The notes: generated from the sequence alone by a model not told the origin. DNA of 64,000 nt from Streptomyces sp. NBC_01217 (GCF_035994185.1 NZ_CP108538.1:5433501-5497500); one strand, 5' to 3'; shown: positions 35,908 to 44,592, counted from the stretch's first letter. Numbers and translations are program-made.

Positions 35908-37013
35908 TGGCTGACGAACCGCTCGTACTCGGCATCGAGACCTCCTGCGACGAGACCGGCGTCGGCATCGTCCGCGGTACGACGCTGCTCGCCGACGCCG
36001 TCGCCTCCAGCGTCGACACGCACGCCCGCTTCGGCGGCGTCGTCCCCGAGATCGCCTCCCGCGCGCACCTGGAGGCCATGGTCCCCACCATCGAGCGCGC
36101 CCTGAAGGAGGCCGGGATCAGCGCCCGCGACCTCGACGGCATCTCCGTCACGGCCGGTCCCGGGCTCGCGGGCGCGCTGCTCGTCGGCGTCTCGGCGGCC
36201 AAGGCGTACGCGTACGCGCTGAACAAGCCGCTCTACGGGGTGAACCACCTCGCCTCGCACATCTGCGTCGACCAGCTGGAGCACGGCCCGCTGCCCGAGC
36301 CGACGATGGCGCTGCTGGTCAGCGGCGGCCACTCCTCGCTGCTCCTCGCGCCGGACATCACCAATGACGTACGGCCGCTGGGCGCGACCATCGACGACGC
36401 GGCGGGCGAGGCCTTCGACAAGATCGCCCGGGTGCTGAACCTCGGCTTCCCCGGCGGCCCGGTCATCGACCGGCTGGCGAAGGAGGGCGACCCGAAGGCG
36501 ATCGCGTTCCCGCGCGGTCTGAGCGGTTCGCGCGACCCCGCGTACGACTTCTCCTTCTCCGGTCTGAAGACCTCGGTGGCCCGCTGGATCGAGGCCAAGC
36601 GGGCGGCGGGCGAGGAGGTGCCGGTACGGGATGTGGCGGCGTCCTTCCAGGAGGCCGTGGTGGATGTGCTCACCCGGAAGGCCGTCAGGGCCTGCAAGGA
36701 CGAGGGCGTCGACCATCTGATGATCGGCGGCGGTGTCGCGGCCAACTCGCGGCTGCGGGCGCTGGCCGAGGAGCGGTGCGAGCGAGCCGGTATCCGGCTG
36801 CGGGTGCCGCGGCCGGGGCTGTGCACGGACAACGGGGCGATGGTCGCGGCGCTGGGCGCGGAGATGGTGGCCCGGAACAGGCCGGCGTCGGACCTGGAGC
36901 TGTCCGCGGACTCCTCGCTGCCGGTGACCGACACGCACGTACCGGGTGCACACGCGCACGCCCATGACCACGATCACGTACACGAGATCAGCAAGGACAA
37001 CCTCTACTCATGA
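35907..37013 (+). CDS. tsaD: tRNA t6A threonylcarbamoyltransferase TsaD with His-rich tail
   Basis: Transfers threonylcarbamoyl to A37 of ANN-decoding tRNAs, 368 aa. It begins [13 protein letters not shown]. Metal ligands His114 and His118 (N-H-L-A-S-H) and the C-terminal C-T-D-N-G-A-M motif are present. After the normal end there is a tail of about 20 residues rich in His and Asp ([11 protein letters not shown]), unusual for TsaD and possibly metal-binding. ATG 35907 overlaps the rimI stop. Confidence 0.95.
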   Translation: MADEPLVLGIETSCDETGVGIVRGTTLLADAVASSVDTHARFGGVVPEIASRAHLEAMVPTIERALKEAGISARDLDGISVTAGPGLAGALLVGVSAAKAYAYALNKPLYGVNHLASHICVDQLEHGPLPEPTMALLVSGGHSSLLLAPDITNDVRPLGATIDDAAGEAFDKIARVLNLGFPGGPVIDRLAKEGDPKAIAFPRGLSGSRDPAYDFSFSGLKTSVARWIEAKRAAGEEVPVRDVAASFQEAVVDVLTRKAVRACKDEGVDHLMIGGGVAANSRLRALAEERCERAGIRLRVPRPGLCTDNGAMVAALGAEMVARNRPASDLELSADSSLPVTDTHVPGAHAHAHDHDHVHEISKDNLYS

Positions 37014-37294
37014 GCGGTACGTCCGTCGCACTGATGTGGGAGGCCCGGGCCGTGGCGGGCAGGGGCGCCGAACTGCTGGAGTGGGCGCGCGCCAGGTCGG
37101 CCGAGCTGGCCCGCGAGCCGCTGCGGCGCGAGCTGCTGCGCGCCCCGCAGGACCGGGTCCTGGTCATCACCTGGTGGGAGGGGGAGTACGGCGACGAGCT
37201 GCCCGAACTCCCCGAGCCGGACGCCGGGTTGATCACCCGCCCGGTGCACCGCTGGCGGTTCGAGTCCCTGGGGGCCGTCGAGTCGCGCGGCTGA
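37010..37294 (+). CDS. Small conserved protein, possible ABM-like fold
   Basis: 94 aa, overlapping the tsaD stop by four bases (ATGA), so translationally coupled. It has L-M-W-E-A-R-A near the start, an Arg/Glu helix (W-A-R-A-R-S-A-E-L) and R-V-L-V-I-T-W-W, a pattern that would suit a small dimeric alpha+beta barrel (antibiotic-monooxygenase-like), but no catalytic motif is seen. Function unknown. Confidence 0.75.
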   Translation: MSGTSVALMWEARAVAGRGAELLEWARARSAELAREPLRRELLRAPQDRVLVITWWEGEYGDELPELPEPDAGLITRPVHRWRFESLGAVESRG

Positions 37295-37415
37295 TCCGGG
37301 TCCGCGCGGGGCCGCTCGCGACGGCGGCGGTCGCGGCCCCGGTGCTGCTCGCGGCACTGGAGCGGACCGCTCCGGTGGCCGGTCCGGAAGATTCTCAGAA
37401 GAATTCCGGTGGAGC

Positions 37416-37442
37416 TGTCGATCCGGCCGTCTCCCGTTCGAC
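37416..37442 (+). promoter_or_regulatory. Candidate ECF42-type promoter
   Basis: TGTCGA at 37416-37421 and CGAC at 37439-37442 with a 17-base spacer, about 51 bases before the DGPF gene. From memory, ECF42 sigma factors recognise a TGTCGA -35 and a CGA(T/C) -10 upstream of DGPF genes, which matches here. Confidence 0.7.
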
Positions 37443-37493
37443 GCAAGGGTGAGAGGCGGGGAAGGACCCCGCCCTCACGACCGAGGAGTCACC

Positions 37494-37859
37494 ATGCCCC
37501 GCTTCATGTCGCTGATCCGCATCGATGAGCAGAACCTCCCCTCCGAGAACCCGGGCCCCGAGTTCGAGAAGCGGATGGGCGCCCTGTTCGAGGAAATCAC
37601 CAAGGCCGGCGTCATGCTGGAGACGGCCGGGCTCACCCCGACCTCCCAGGGCACCAGGGTCACCTGGTCCGGCGGCGCGCTCAGCTACACCGACGGCCCC
37701 TTCACCGAGACCAAGGAGGTCGTCGGCGGCTACGCGATCCTCCAGGCCAAGGACATGGCCGAGGCCATGGAGTGGACCAAGCGGTTCCTCCAGATCCACC
37801 CGGAGAGCTGGACCGTCACCTCCGAGCTCCGCCAGATCGACGAGGCCCCCAGCCTCTGA
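37494..37859 (+). CDS. YCII-related DGPF-domain protein
   Basis: 121 aa, MPRFMSLIRIDEQNLP. The DGPF motif is present (Y-T-D-G-P-F-T-E-T-K-E-V-V-G-G). Members of this family are encoded beside ECF42 sigma factors and are thought to be their main regulon members; enzyme activity is unknown. ATG 37494 follows GAGGAGTCACC. The ECF42 sigma gene starts 41 bases after its stop. Confidence 0.92.
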   Translation: MPRFMSLIRIDEQNLPSENPGPEFEKRMGALFEEITKAGVMLETAGLTPTSQGTRVTWSGGALSYTDGPFTETKEVVGGYAILQAKDMAEAMEWTKRFLQIHPESWTVTSELRQIDEAPSL

Positions 37860-37900
37860 CGTGTCCGGCTTGCCGCGTCCTCGCACGGCTGCTCTGATGA

Positions 37901-39190
37901 GTGACCGTGACGGCAGCAAGTGCGAGGGCGGCGGTCGAGGCGGTCTTCAGGATCGAGTCCGCGCGGATCATCGCAGGTGTCACCCGCATCGTGCGGGACG
38001 TGGGCATAGCGGAGGAACTCGCGCAGGACGCCCTGGTGGCCGCGCTGGAACAGTGGCCGGAGTCAGGCGTCCCGGACCGGCCGGGTGCCTGGCTCATGGC
38101 CACCGCCAGACATCGCGCGATCGATCTCGTACGCCGCAAGGAGACGTACGCGCGCAAGCTGGCCGAGGTGGGGCGGACCCTGGAGGACGTGCCGCCGCCC
38201 GAGCCGCCGGAAGCGGACGACATCGACGACGATCTGCTCCGGCTGATCTTCACCGCCTGCCATCCGGTGCTCTCCACCGCGGCCCGGATCGCCCTCACCC
38301 TGCGGCTGCTCGGCGGGCTCACCACCGATGAGATCGCCCGCGCGTTCCTGGCCCCCGAACCGACCGTCGCCCAGCGCATCGTCCGGGCGAAGCGGACGCT
38401 GAGCCGGGAGGGCGTCCCCTTCGAGGTGCCGTACGGGCCCGAACGCGCCGCCCGGCTCGGCTCCGTCCTCGAAGTCATCTACCTGATCTTCAACGAGGGG
38501 TACGCGGCGACCGCGGGCGACGACTGGCTGCGCCCGGGGCTGTGCGAGGACGCGCTGCGGCTGGCCCGGGTGCTCGCGGGACTGATGGAGCGGGAGCCCG
38601 AGGTCCACGGCCTGGCCGCGCTGCTGGAGCTCCAGGCCTCGCGCACCGCCGCCAGGACCGGGCCGGACGGTGCGCCGGTGCTGCTCGCCGACCAGAACCG
38701 GGCCCGCTGGGACCATCTGCTGATCCGGCGCGGTGTCGCGGCCCTTGAGCGGTCCGTGGCGGTGACGGAGGAGGGCGCCGGGCTCGGCCCGTACGCCGTG
38801 CAGGCCGCGATCGCCGCGTGCCACGCCCGGGCGGTGACGTACGGGGACACGGACTGGGCGACGATCGCCGCCCTCTATGACCGCCTCGCCGCGATCGCAC
38901 CCTCCCCGGTCGTCGAGCTGAACCGGGCCGTGGCGGTCTCGATGGCGCAGGGCCCGGCGGCCGGTCTCGCCCTGGTCGACGCGCTGGCCGACGACCCGGC
39001 GCTCAAGGGCTACCACCTGCTGCCCAGCGTCCGCGGGGATCTGCTGGCCAGGACGGGACGTACGGACGAGGCGCGGGCGGAGTTCGAACGGGCCGCCGGA
39101 CTGACCCGCAACGAACGGGAACGCGCGCTGCTCCTGGAACGCGCGAACGCTTCGGGGCGCGCGAACACTTCGGACCGCTCCGGCCGATGA
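37901..39190 (+). CDS. ECF42-type RNA polymerase sigma factor with C-terminal TPR-like domain
   Basis: 429 aa, much longer than a minimal ECF. Sigma region 2 (A-E-E-L-A-Q-D-A-L-V-A-A-L and A-W-L-M-A-T-A-R-H-R-A-I-D) and region 4 (L-L-G-G-L-T-T-D-E-I-A-R-A-F-L) occupy about 1-180. The C-terminal 240 residues are helical and TPR-like (I-F-N-E-G-Y-A-A, L-N-R-A-V-A-V-S-M-A, Y-H-L-L-P-S-V-R-G-D-L), which in ECF42 replaces an anti-sigma factor for control. It sits between a DGPF gene and a VOC gene. GTG 37901. Confidence 0.92.
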   Translation: MTVTAASARAAVEAVFRIESARIIAGVTRIVRDVGIAEELAQDALVAALEQWPESGVPDRPGAWLMATARHRAIDLVRRKETYARKLAEVGRTLEDVPPPEPPEADDIDDDLLRLIFTACHPVLSTAARIALTLRLLGGLTTDEIARAFLAPEPTVAQRIVRAKRTLSREGVPFEVPYGPERAARLGSVLEVIYLIFNEGYAATAGDDWLRPGLCEDALRLARVLAGLMEREPEVHGLAALLELQASRTAARTGPDGAPVLLADQNRARWDHLLIRRGVAALERSVAVTEEGAGLGPYAVQAAIAACHARAVTYGDTDWATIAALYDRLAAIAPSPVVELNRAVAVSMAQGPAAGLALVDALADDPALKGYHLLPSVRGDLLARTGRTDEARAEFERAAGLTRNERERALLLERANASGRANTSDRSGR

Positions 39191-39274
39191 GTTCCGGGCG
39201 CCGGACCTGTCTGCCCTGCACAGCCTTCGGCACCGTCCGGCCTCCGTGCCCGTGCCATCCGACAGGAGCAGACC

Positions 39275-39739
39275 ATGCAGAAGATCAAGACCTTCCTGTG
39301 GTTCGACAACCAGGCCGAGGAAGCCGTACAGCACTACATCTCCGTCTTCGGCGGCGACTCGAAGGTGCTGAACACGGCGTACTACAACGAGGCCTCGCTG
39401 GGCGAGGCGGGCACGGTCATGACCGTCGACTTCCGGCTGGCCGGACAGGAGTACATCGCGCTCAACGGCGGCCCCGAGTTCTCCTTCACCGAGGCGATCT
39501 CGCTCTCCGTCGACTGTGAGACGCAGGAAGAGGTGGACACCCTGTGGGCCCGGCTCACCGAGGGCGGCGAGGAGTCGCAGTGCGGCTGGCTCAAGGACAG
39601 GTACGGCCTGTCCTGGCAGCTCGTACCGCGAGGGCTGGACGAGGCGCTGTCCGACCCGGACCCGGAGAAGGCCGCGCGGGCGATGAAGGCGATGCTGGGC
39701 ATGAAAAAGCTGGACATCGAGGCTCTGCGCAACGCCTGA
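39275..39739 (+). CDS. VOC family (PhnB/glyoxalase-like) protein
   Basis: 154 aa. MQKIKTFLWFDNQAEEAVQHY, then F-G-G-D-S-K, L-A-G-Q-E-Y-I-A-L-N-G-G-P and a W-L-K-D-R-Y-G-L-S-W-Q-L-V-P segment, typical of PhnB-type vicinal oxygen chelate proteins (also annotated 3-demethylubiquinone methyltransferase-like). ATG 39275 has ACAGGAGCA upstream. Frequent companion of ECF42/DGPF genes; substrate unknown. Confidence 0.9.
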   Translation: MQKIKTFLWFDNQAEEAVQHYISVFGGDSKVLNTAYYNEASLGEAGTVMTVDFRLAGQEYIALNGGPEFSFTEAISLSVDCETQEEVDTLWARLTEGGEESQCGWLKDRYGLSWQLVPRGLDEALSDPDPEKAARAMKAMLGMKKLDIEALRNA

Positions 39740-39756
39740 GGGCCACTAGTGTCCCC

Positions 39757-40377
39757 TCAGGGCACGGCGACGCCCAACGTGTCGGCGCCCAGGGGCTTCG
39801 GCACGCCTTTCTCGTAGAACACGTCCATGTCGACGATTCTGAACCCCGCGGCCGTCAGCATCCCGGCGATCGGCCGGGTCAGACGGCATCCGGCGACCAG
39901 CCGCCGTTCCAGCGGATCGAGGCGGTGCTGCCAGCGGCGTACGGCCAAGTCCTCCTCCGGTGCCAGCCCGTGCTCCAGGAAGTGCAGGGTCGCACCGGGT
40001 TTGAGGACCCGCCGCACCTCGTGCAGTGCCGCGTCGGCGTCGGGGACGGTGCACAGTGTCCATGTGGACAGGGCGCCGTCGAAGGTGTCGTCCTCGAACG
40101 GCAGGTACTGGCTGTCCAGACCGACGCGCCGCACCGGGGCGTGCCCCGCGCCGATACGGTCACGGGCCAGCCTCCAGCCGAGGTCGGACGGCTCGACCGC
40201 GGCCACGTCGGTGACGGCGTCCGGGTAGAACGGGGCGTTGCGTCCGGAGCCGAATCCGATCTCGATGATCTCGCCGTGGAGGCCCTCGCAGACCCGGCGC
40301 CGCAGCGGTTCGACCGCCTTCAGCCCGCCTGCGGCATCCACGATGCGGGGCACGATCCGTCTGGCGTAGAACCCCAT
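39757..40377 (-). CDS. Class I SAM-dependent methyltransferase
   Basis: 206 aa from MGFYARRIVPRIVD. SAM-binding motif I is E-I-G-F-G-S-G-R-N (about 36-44); then A-V-E-P-S-D-L-G-W and S-T-W-T-L-C-T-V-P, a layout of UbiE/Methyltransf_11 proteins. It ends L-G-A-D-T-L-G-V-A-V-P. It is convergent with the VOC gene (17-base gap) and unrelated in function as far as can be seen. Substrate unknown. Confidence 0.88.
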   Translation of the reverse strand: MGFYARRIVPRIVDAAGGLKAVEPLRRRVCEGLHGEIIEIGFGSGRNAPFYPDAVTDVAAVEPSDLGWRLARDRIGAGHAPVRRVGLDSQYLPFEDDTFDGALSTWTLCTVPDADAALHEVRRVLKPGATLHFLEHGLAPEEDLAVRRWQHRLDPLERRLVAGCRLTRPIAGMLTAAGFRIVDMDVFYEKGVPKPLGADTLGVAVP

Positions 40378-40501
40378 CGCGAACCTCCGTGTATCCCTTG
40401 TGTCCCTTTCCAGGATGGCACTGCGGCGGACCCGGCGCGCACCGTCGGCCCCGGACCTATCCTGGCCGCACACATGAGTCACGCAGGGGGAGGAGTGTCA
40501 C

Positions 40502-40867
40502 ATGGAGTGGTACTGGTGGGTGCTCATCATCTTCTGGACGGGCGGCTTCGGATGGGCGGTCGACAACGTCCGTACCGCGCTGCGAAACCGGCACACCCGC
40601 AAGCTGGAGCTGCTGGAGGCGGGCAGGCAGGAGCGGCTGGCGGTCGAGGCGGCCCACAAGCCGCCGGAGCCCGTCTGCGGCTGCACGCACCATCTCGCCA
40701 AGCACGACAAGCAGGGCAAGTGCCATGAGCGGGTCGAGGTGCCGACCGCCTGGGACGAGTCCAAGAAGCCGGTCCGCTTCGAGTCGGGGCAGTGCAACTG
40801 CCAGCAGTACGTGGGTCCTCAGCCGCTCTCGCAGGTGTACGCGGAGGACCTGACCGACCTGGCCTAA
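40502..40867 (+). CDS. Small membrane-anchored Cys/His-rich protein
   Basis: 121 aa. The N-terminal helix W-Y-W-W-V-L-I-I-F-W-T-G-G-F-G-W (3-18) is a membrane anchor. A basic helix follows, then C-G-C-T-H-H-L-A-K-H-D-K-Q-G-K-C and later C-N-C-Q-Q-Y, a candidate zinc site. ATG 40502 follows GGGGGAGGAGTGTCAC. Conserved in Streptomyces by recollection; function unknown. Its stop overlaps that of the convergent methyltransferase by four bases. Confidence 0.82.
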   Translation: MEWYWWVLIIFWTGGFGWAVDNVRTALRNRHTRKLELLEAGRQERLAVEAAHKPPEPVCGCTHHLAKHDKQGKCHERVEVPTAWDESKKPVRFESGQCNCQQYVGPQPLSQVYAEDLTDLA

Positions 40868-42132
40868 GGCATCCCCGGCCGCACGGGGTGGCCGATCAGC
40901 ATGGTCGGCGCCCCGGCGACCCGGGTCAGGAACACGGTCGAGGCGTTCGGGCCCCGGAGCTTCATCCGGCGGCGCAGCTCCTCCGGTTCGACGGCCGAGC
41001 CGCGCTTCTTCACCGTCAGGACGCCGACCTCCCGCTCCCGCAGCAGCGCTTTGAGCTTCTTCATGTTGAACGGCAGCCGGTCGGTGATCTCGTACCCGGC
41101 GGTGTACGGGGAGTCGTACCGCTCGTCGCTCGTGACGTAGGCGATGGTCTCGTCGATCAGCCGGCCCTCGCACCGCGCCACGATGTCGGCGACCAGATGG
41201 GCGCGGATGACGGCGCCGTCCGGCTCGTACAGATAGCGGCCGACCGGGCCGACGGGCGGGGCGGGCGGCGGGGCCGCGGACCACAGGGCGGCGCGCGCCG
41301 GGAGCACGGTGGCGCGGTACGAACCGGCCGCGAAGCCCTCGCCGAACCAGAGCACCGCCTCCTTCACATCGCCGCCGTCCGAGATCCATTCGGCCTCCGC
41401 CTGCGCCGGGATCGCCTCGTGCGGGATGCCGGGGGCGATCTTCAGCGCGGCGCGGGGAGCCTTGAGCGCGGCGCCGGTCGCCCAGGAGAGCGGTGGTGAG
41501 TACGCCTCGGGGTCGAAGATCCTGCCCCGGCCGCCGCGCCGGGCCGGATCGACGAAGACCGCGTCGTACGGCGAGGTGTCGATGCCGGTGACATCGGCGC
41601 ACCGTACCTCGATCAGACCGTCCAGGCCGAGCGCGGCGGCGTTGGCGCGGGCCACCTCGGCGGTCAGCGGGTCGCGGTCCACGGCGAGGACGGAGATGCC
41701 CGCCCGCGCGAGCGCGATGGCGTCGCCGCCGATCCCGCAGCAGAGGTCGGCGACGCTCCGCACCCCGCCCGCCTCCACGAACCGCTGCGCGCGATGGGTG
41801 GCGACCGATGTACGGGTCGCCTGCTCGACGCCGTTCGGCGTGAAGAACATCCGGTACGCGTCCTCGGCACCGAACTTCGCCACCGCCCGCTGCCGCAGCC
41901 GTGCCTGGCCCAGCGCCGCGGAGACCAGCGGGGCGGGGTGGGTGCGGCGCAGCCGGGTGGCGGTGGCGAGTTCCTGGGCGGGGTCGTACGACCGCAGCCC
42001 GTCCAGCAGCGCCGCGCCCTCGGGGGTGCGCAGGGCCAGGAAGGCGGCGAGCGGGTCGTCCGGTCCGGATGGCTGGTCCGGTTCGTTCGGTTCGTTCGGT
42101 TCGTTCGGGACGAGAGCGTTCACCTGTCCCAT
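40864..42132 (-). CDS. Class I methyltransferase with THUMP-like C-terminal domain
   Basis: 422 aa. The N-terminus has an Asn-Glu-Pro repeat (residues about 9-19). The methyltransferase core starts near 130 (V-A-D-L-C-C-G-I-G-G-D-A-I-A-L-A), with D-P-A-R-R-G-G-R-G-R further on. The C-terminal 90 residues (E-I-T-D-R-L-P-F-N-M-K-K-L, T-V-K-K-R-G) match the THUMP-like domain of RNA-modifying methyltransferases. The target RNA is not known. ATG 42132 (MGQVNALVPNEP) is preferred to the longer frame, which would overlap the next gene region. Confidence 0.88.
   Translation of the reverse strand: MGQVNALVPNEPNEPNEPDQPSGPDDPLAAFLALRTPEGAALLDGLRSYDPAQELATATRLRRTHPAPLVSAALGQARLRQRAVAKFGAEDAYRMFFTPNGVEQATRTSVATHRAQRFVEAGGVRSVADLCCGIGGDAIALARAGISVLAVDRDPLTAEVARANAAALGLDGLIEVRCADVTGIDTSPYDAVFVDPARRGGRGRIFDPEAYSPPLSWATGAALKAPRAALKIAPGIPHEAIPAQAEAEWISDGGDVKEAVLWFGEGFAAGSYRATVLPARAALWSAAPPPAPPVGPVGRYLYEPDGAVIRAHLVADIVARCEGRLIDETIAYVTSDERYDSPYTAGYEITDRLPFNMKKLKALLREREVGVLTVKKRGSAVEPEELRRRMKLRGPNASTVFLTRVAGAPTMLIGHPVRPGMP
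42080..42106 (+). repeat. Triple 9-bp tandem repeat
   Basis: Three exact copies of GGTTCGTTC, encoding three Asn-Glu-Pro units near the N-terminus of the methyltransferase on the minus strand. The unit length is a multiple of three, so copy-number change would preserve the frame. Confidence 0.85.
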
Positions 42133-42248
42133 TGTGAGCCAGCCGGGTTGACCGGCGGGCCCGGTGGGCGGTGTCGGGCCGGGGCGCCCCGTACGTGCTG
42201 GCAGGATCCGAGGCCATGCAACTAGTACGACAAAAGGAAGAATTAACC

Positions 42249-43226
42249 ATGAAAAGGAGCGGCCCGGATGTGCCCGACCCGGGGAGCGGGCGGCCCCCCG
42301 GCAGGCACGGGCCGGTCTGCGCGGTCCTGGCCGCACTCCTGGTCGCCGCCGTCGGGTCCGGCTGCGCCTCCGGGAGCGGCGACAACGGCGAGCACCGGGC
42401 GCGACCCGCCGCCGGACCCCCGGGCGGCTACGCGCTGGGGGCGGGCCCCGGGCAACGGGTGAACCAGGGCCGCGGACCCGCCGGCCGGGAGAACGTGAGG
42501 TTCAGCCCGGCCGTACGGGCGGCCCTCGCCAAGAAGTGGGGGCTGGAGAGGCCACCGCTGACCGCACCCCCGCCGCCCGTCGTGAAGCCGCACATCACCA
42601 CCCGCGAGGGGTTCGAGGTCGAGGGCGGCGACGATTCGCTGCCGCCGGTCTTCACCACCGTCCCGACCAAGGAGCGGATCGTCTTCCTGACGATCGACGA
42701 CGGCGCCGAGAAGGACCCCGAACTGCTGCAGATGATGGACGAGCTGGACATCCCGTACAGCGCATTCCTCAGCGACTACCTGGTGCGCAGCAGCTACGGG
42801 TACTTCGGGGAGATGCAGCGGCTGGGTACCGGGCTCAACAACCACACGCTCAACCACACCCGTCTGCCGGGGCTCTCGTACGAGGAGCAGAAGAACGAGA
42901 TCTGCGGCCAGCAGGACATCATCGCGAAGGAGTACGGGCAGCGGCCCAGGCTCTTCCGCCCGCCGTACGGCAACTACAACGGGGACACGCTCCGCATCGC
43001 CAAGTCCTGCGGCATCAAGGCCGTGCCGCTGTGGAACGCGGAGGCGTTCCCGGACCGCATGGAGTGGCGCGAGACGGACCAGGACCTGCATCCCGGCGAC
43101 ATCATCCTCACGCACTTCCGGGGCCCGAAGGACTGGAACGGCAGCATGGCCGACCTGGTCCGGGCGGTCATGAAGACCATCACGGACAAGGGGTACGCCG
43201 TGGCGCGGCTGGAGGACTACGTATGA
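42249..43226 (+). CDS. Polysaccharide deacetylase lipoprotein
   Basis: 325 aa. N-terminal lipoprotein signal with lipobox G-S-G-C (Cys about residue 41). The NodB fold begins about 140: motif 1 T-I-D-D-G-A (Asp pair), motif 2 H-T-L-N-H-T (H-x3-H metal site), motif 3 R-P-P-Y-G-N-Y-N, and H-F-R-G near the C-terminus. Likely deacetylates a wall or exopolysaccharide GlcNAc. ATG 42249 (MKRSG) follows AAAGGAAGAATTAACC, a good site; other in-frame ATGs upstream lack one. Confidence 0.9.
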   Translation: MKRSGPDVPDPGSGRPPGRHGPVCAVLAALLVAAVGSGCASGSGDNGEHRARPAAGPPGGYALGAGPGQRVNQGRGPAGRENVRFSPAVRAALAKKWGLERPPLTAPPPPVVKPHITTREGFEVEGGDDSLPPVFTTVPTKERIVFLTIDDGAEKDPELLQMMDELDIPYSAFLSDYLVRSSYGYFGEMQRLGTGLNNHTLNHTRLPGLSYEEQKNEICGQQDIIAKEYGQRPRLFRPPYGNYNGDTLRIAKSCGIKAVPLWNAEAFPDRMEWRETDQDLHPGDIILTHFRGPKDWNGSMADLVRAVMKTITDKGYAVARLEDYV

Positions 43227-43573
43227 GCAGGGCGCACCGGCTGCTCGCCGGACTGCTGGTGGCCGGTGCGCTGCTGACCGCCACCGCCGGATGCGCCCAG
43301 TCGGTGGACCCGATCGAACGGCTGGGCCGCAAGGCCGCACAGAAGGTGACCCGGCCACGGCCGGCCCCCGCGGCGGGCCCGTCCGCGCATCCGCGCCACC
43401 ACGGGCGTCCGCACAGTGATCACGGGGTGCAGCGGCCGCCGGTCGTCACCGCCTGCCGTCAGCCGCCGGAGTCCAGGCACTCGCGGTTGTCGCCACCGCT
43501 GAGGCACTGGTGGCCGGACCGGCCGGGATCGTACGAAGGAGCGGGCGCGGGCGCCGGATGCGAGCGGCGGTAG
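43223..43573 (+). CDS. Short lipoprotein, possibly truncated
   Basis: 116 aa from ATG 43223, which overlaps the deacetylase stop (ATGA). The N-terminus (SRAHRLLAGLLVAGALLTAT, then A-G-C at the lipobox) is a convincing lipoprotein signal, followed by S-V-D-P-I-E-R-L-G-R-K-A-A. After about residue 45 the sequence becomes Pro/Arg/His-rich with no domain, and the last 115 bases overlap the convergent gene 43459-43941. It may be the stump of a second deacetylase lipoprotein whose body was lost; this is a guess from the tandem position. Confidence 0.5.
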   Translation: MSRAHRLLAGLLVAGALLTATAGCAQSVDPIERLGRKAAQKVTRPRPAPAAGPSAHPRHHGRPHSDHGVQRPPVVTACRQPPESRHSRLSPPLRHWWPDRPGSYEGAGAGAGCERR

Positions 43574-43941
43574 TCCTCGTGCCCGGCCAGCACCGCCGCC
43601 ACGCACAGCAGGAGCGCGGCCAGGACCTGGATCGCGCCCGCCCCGGGCCGGTTCGAGCGGATCAGCACCACGGCGATCAGCGCGACCACCGCGGCGAACC
43701 CGCCGAAGACCAGGACGGGAGTCCAGTCCATCGGCGGGAGCCGCGTCCCCTCCTGGCCGCCGGGATCCCACCGGGACAGGGTCAGCCAGAAGGCGGCGGC
43801 CGCGAAGATCAGCCCCTCCACGACCACCAGCAGCAGACCGAGCAGCACGTCGAGGCAGCCGTTCACGCGGCCCGTGGAGTTCCGTACGACAAAGGGGCGG
43901 GGCGGAAGCGGGTCCGACGGCCGGTACGGAGGTTCGATCAC
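43459..43941 (-). CDS. Integral membrane protein with three predicted helices
   Basis: 160 aa. A Pro-rich cytoplasmic start (PPYRPSDPLPPRPF), then helices at about 30-54, 73-94 and 100-120, and a Pro/Ser tail with two Cys. ATG 43941. No family recognised with confidence. Its 3' end overlaps the short lipoprotein frame on the other strand; of the two, this one has clearer protein-like composition throughout. Confidence 0.75.
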   Translation of the reverse strand: MIEPPYRPSDPLPPRPFVVRNSTGRVNGCLDVLLGLLLVVVEGLIFAAAAFWLTLSRWDPGGQEGTRLPPMDWTPVLVFGGFAAVVALIAVVLIRSNRPGAGAIQVLAALLLCVAAVLAGHEDYRRSHPAPAPAPSYDPGRSGHQCLSGGDNRECLDSGG

Positions 43942-44082
43942 GGATCCACGGTCGTACGGAACGGTGCGGTCCGTCCCGGCGTTGTCCCTACGGTGTCCGG
44001 ACCGTTGCGTTGTTCGGCCCCGTTCCTCGGACCCGTCGCGGCCTCCGGCGCCCTGGCCGAGGTCACGCCACGACTGGCTGAA

Positions 44083-44109
44083 TTGGCACTCCGCTTGACC
44101 GAGTGCTAA
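44083..44109 (+). promoter_or_regulatory. CIRCE operator 1 (HrcA site)
   Basis: TTGGCACTC (44083-44091), nine bases, GAGTGCTAA (44101-44109); consensus TTAGCACTC-N9-GAGTGCTAA with one mismatch. Overlaps the -35 of the groES promoter, so HrcA binding would block transcription. Confidence 0.95.
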
Positions 44110-44122
44110 TCGCGGTCATAGT
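44095..44122 (+). promoter_or_regulatory. groES promoter
   Basis: TTGACC at 44095-44100 and CATAGT at 44117-44122, spacer 16, between the two CIRCE elements. Resembles the vegetative sigma consensus. Placed by sequence only. Confidence 0.65.
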
Positions 44123-44129
44123 CTCGGTG

Positions 44130-44156
44130 CTGGCACTCACCACTGGAGAGTGCCAG
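44130..44156 (+). promoter_or_regulatory. CIRCE operator 2 (HrcA site)
   Basis: CTGGCACTC (44130-44138), nine bases, GAGTGCCAG (44148-44156), a perfect inverted repeat close to the CIRCE consensus, downstream of the promoter. Confidence 0.93.
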
Positions 44157-44261
44157 CAGTACTGTGCGACTGGCAGGTCCGGCACCCGCGACGACGGATC
44201 CACCTGGTCGCCACCCAAAGACTCCTAACCCCGTGAGATCTCCGAAGGGGGAGACCGGATC

Positions 44262-44570
44262 GTGTCGACCGCCAGCACCAAGGTTGCGATCAAGCCGCTC
44301 GAGGACCGCATTGTGGTCCAGCCGCTCGACGCCGAGCAGACCACGGCCTCCGGCCTGGTCATTCCGGACACCGCCAAGGAGAAGCCCCAGGAGGGCGTCG
44401 TCCTGGCCGTGGGCCCGGGCCGCTTCGAGAACGGCGAGCGCCTTCCGCTCGACGTCAAGACCGGCGACGTCGTGCTGTACAGCAAGTACGGCGGCACCGA
44501 GGTGAAGTACAACGGCGAGGAGTACCTCGTCCTCTCGGCTCGCGACGTGCTCGCGATCATCGAGAAGTAA
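44262..44570 (+). CDS. groES: Co-chaperonin GroES
   Basis: 10-kDa co-chaperonin, 102 aa, forming the heptameric lid of GroEL. It starts [19 protein letters not shown] (from residue 6), has the mobile loop A-S-G-L-V-I-P and ends [13 protein letters not shown] 44262 follows GAAGGGGGAGACCGGATC. It is controlled by two CIRCE elements and is followed by groEL1. Confidence 0.97.
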   Translation: MSTASTKVAIKPLEDRIVVQPLDAEQTTASGLVIPDTAKEKPQEGVVLAVGPGRFENGERLPLDVKTGDVVLYSKYGGTEVKYNGEEYLVLSARDVLAIIEK

Positions 44571-44592
44571 TTCACCCACGTTTGCTTCTGTT

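Larger units (their letters stand above)
43942..44261 (+). promoter_or_regulatory. groES-groEL1 control region
   Basis: 320 bases with no gene. The first 140 or so are ordinary GC-rich spacer; the rest hold two CIRCE elements, a promoter and the groES leader (listed separately). Confidence 0.8.

Noticed and set aside
40864..42336. Longer start for the THUMP-like methyltransferase
   Set aside because: The upstream extension contains low-complexity Arg/Pro sequence and reaches into the deacetylase start; MGQVNALV at 42132 is the sensible start.
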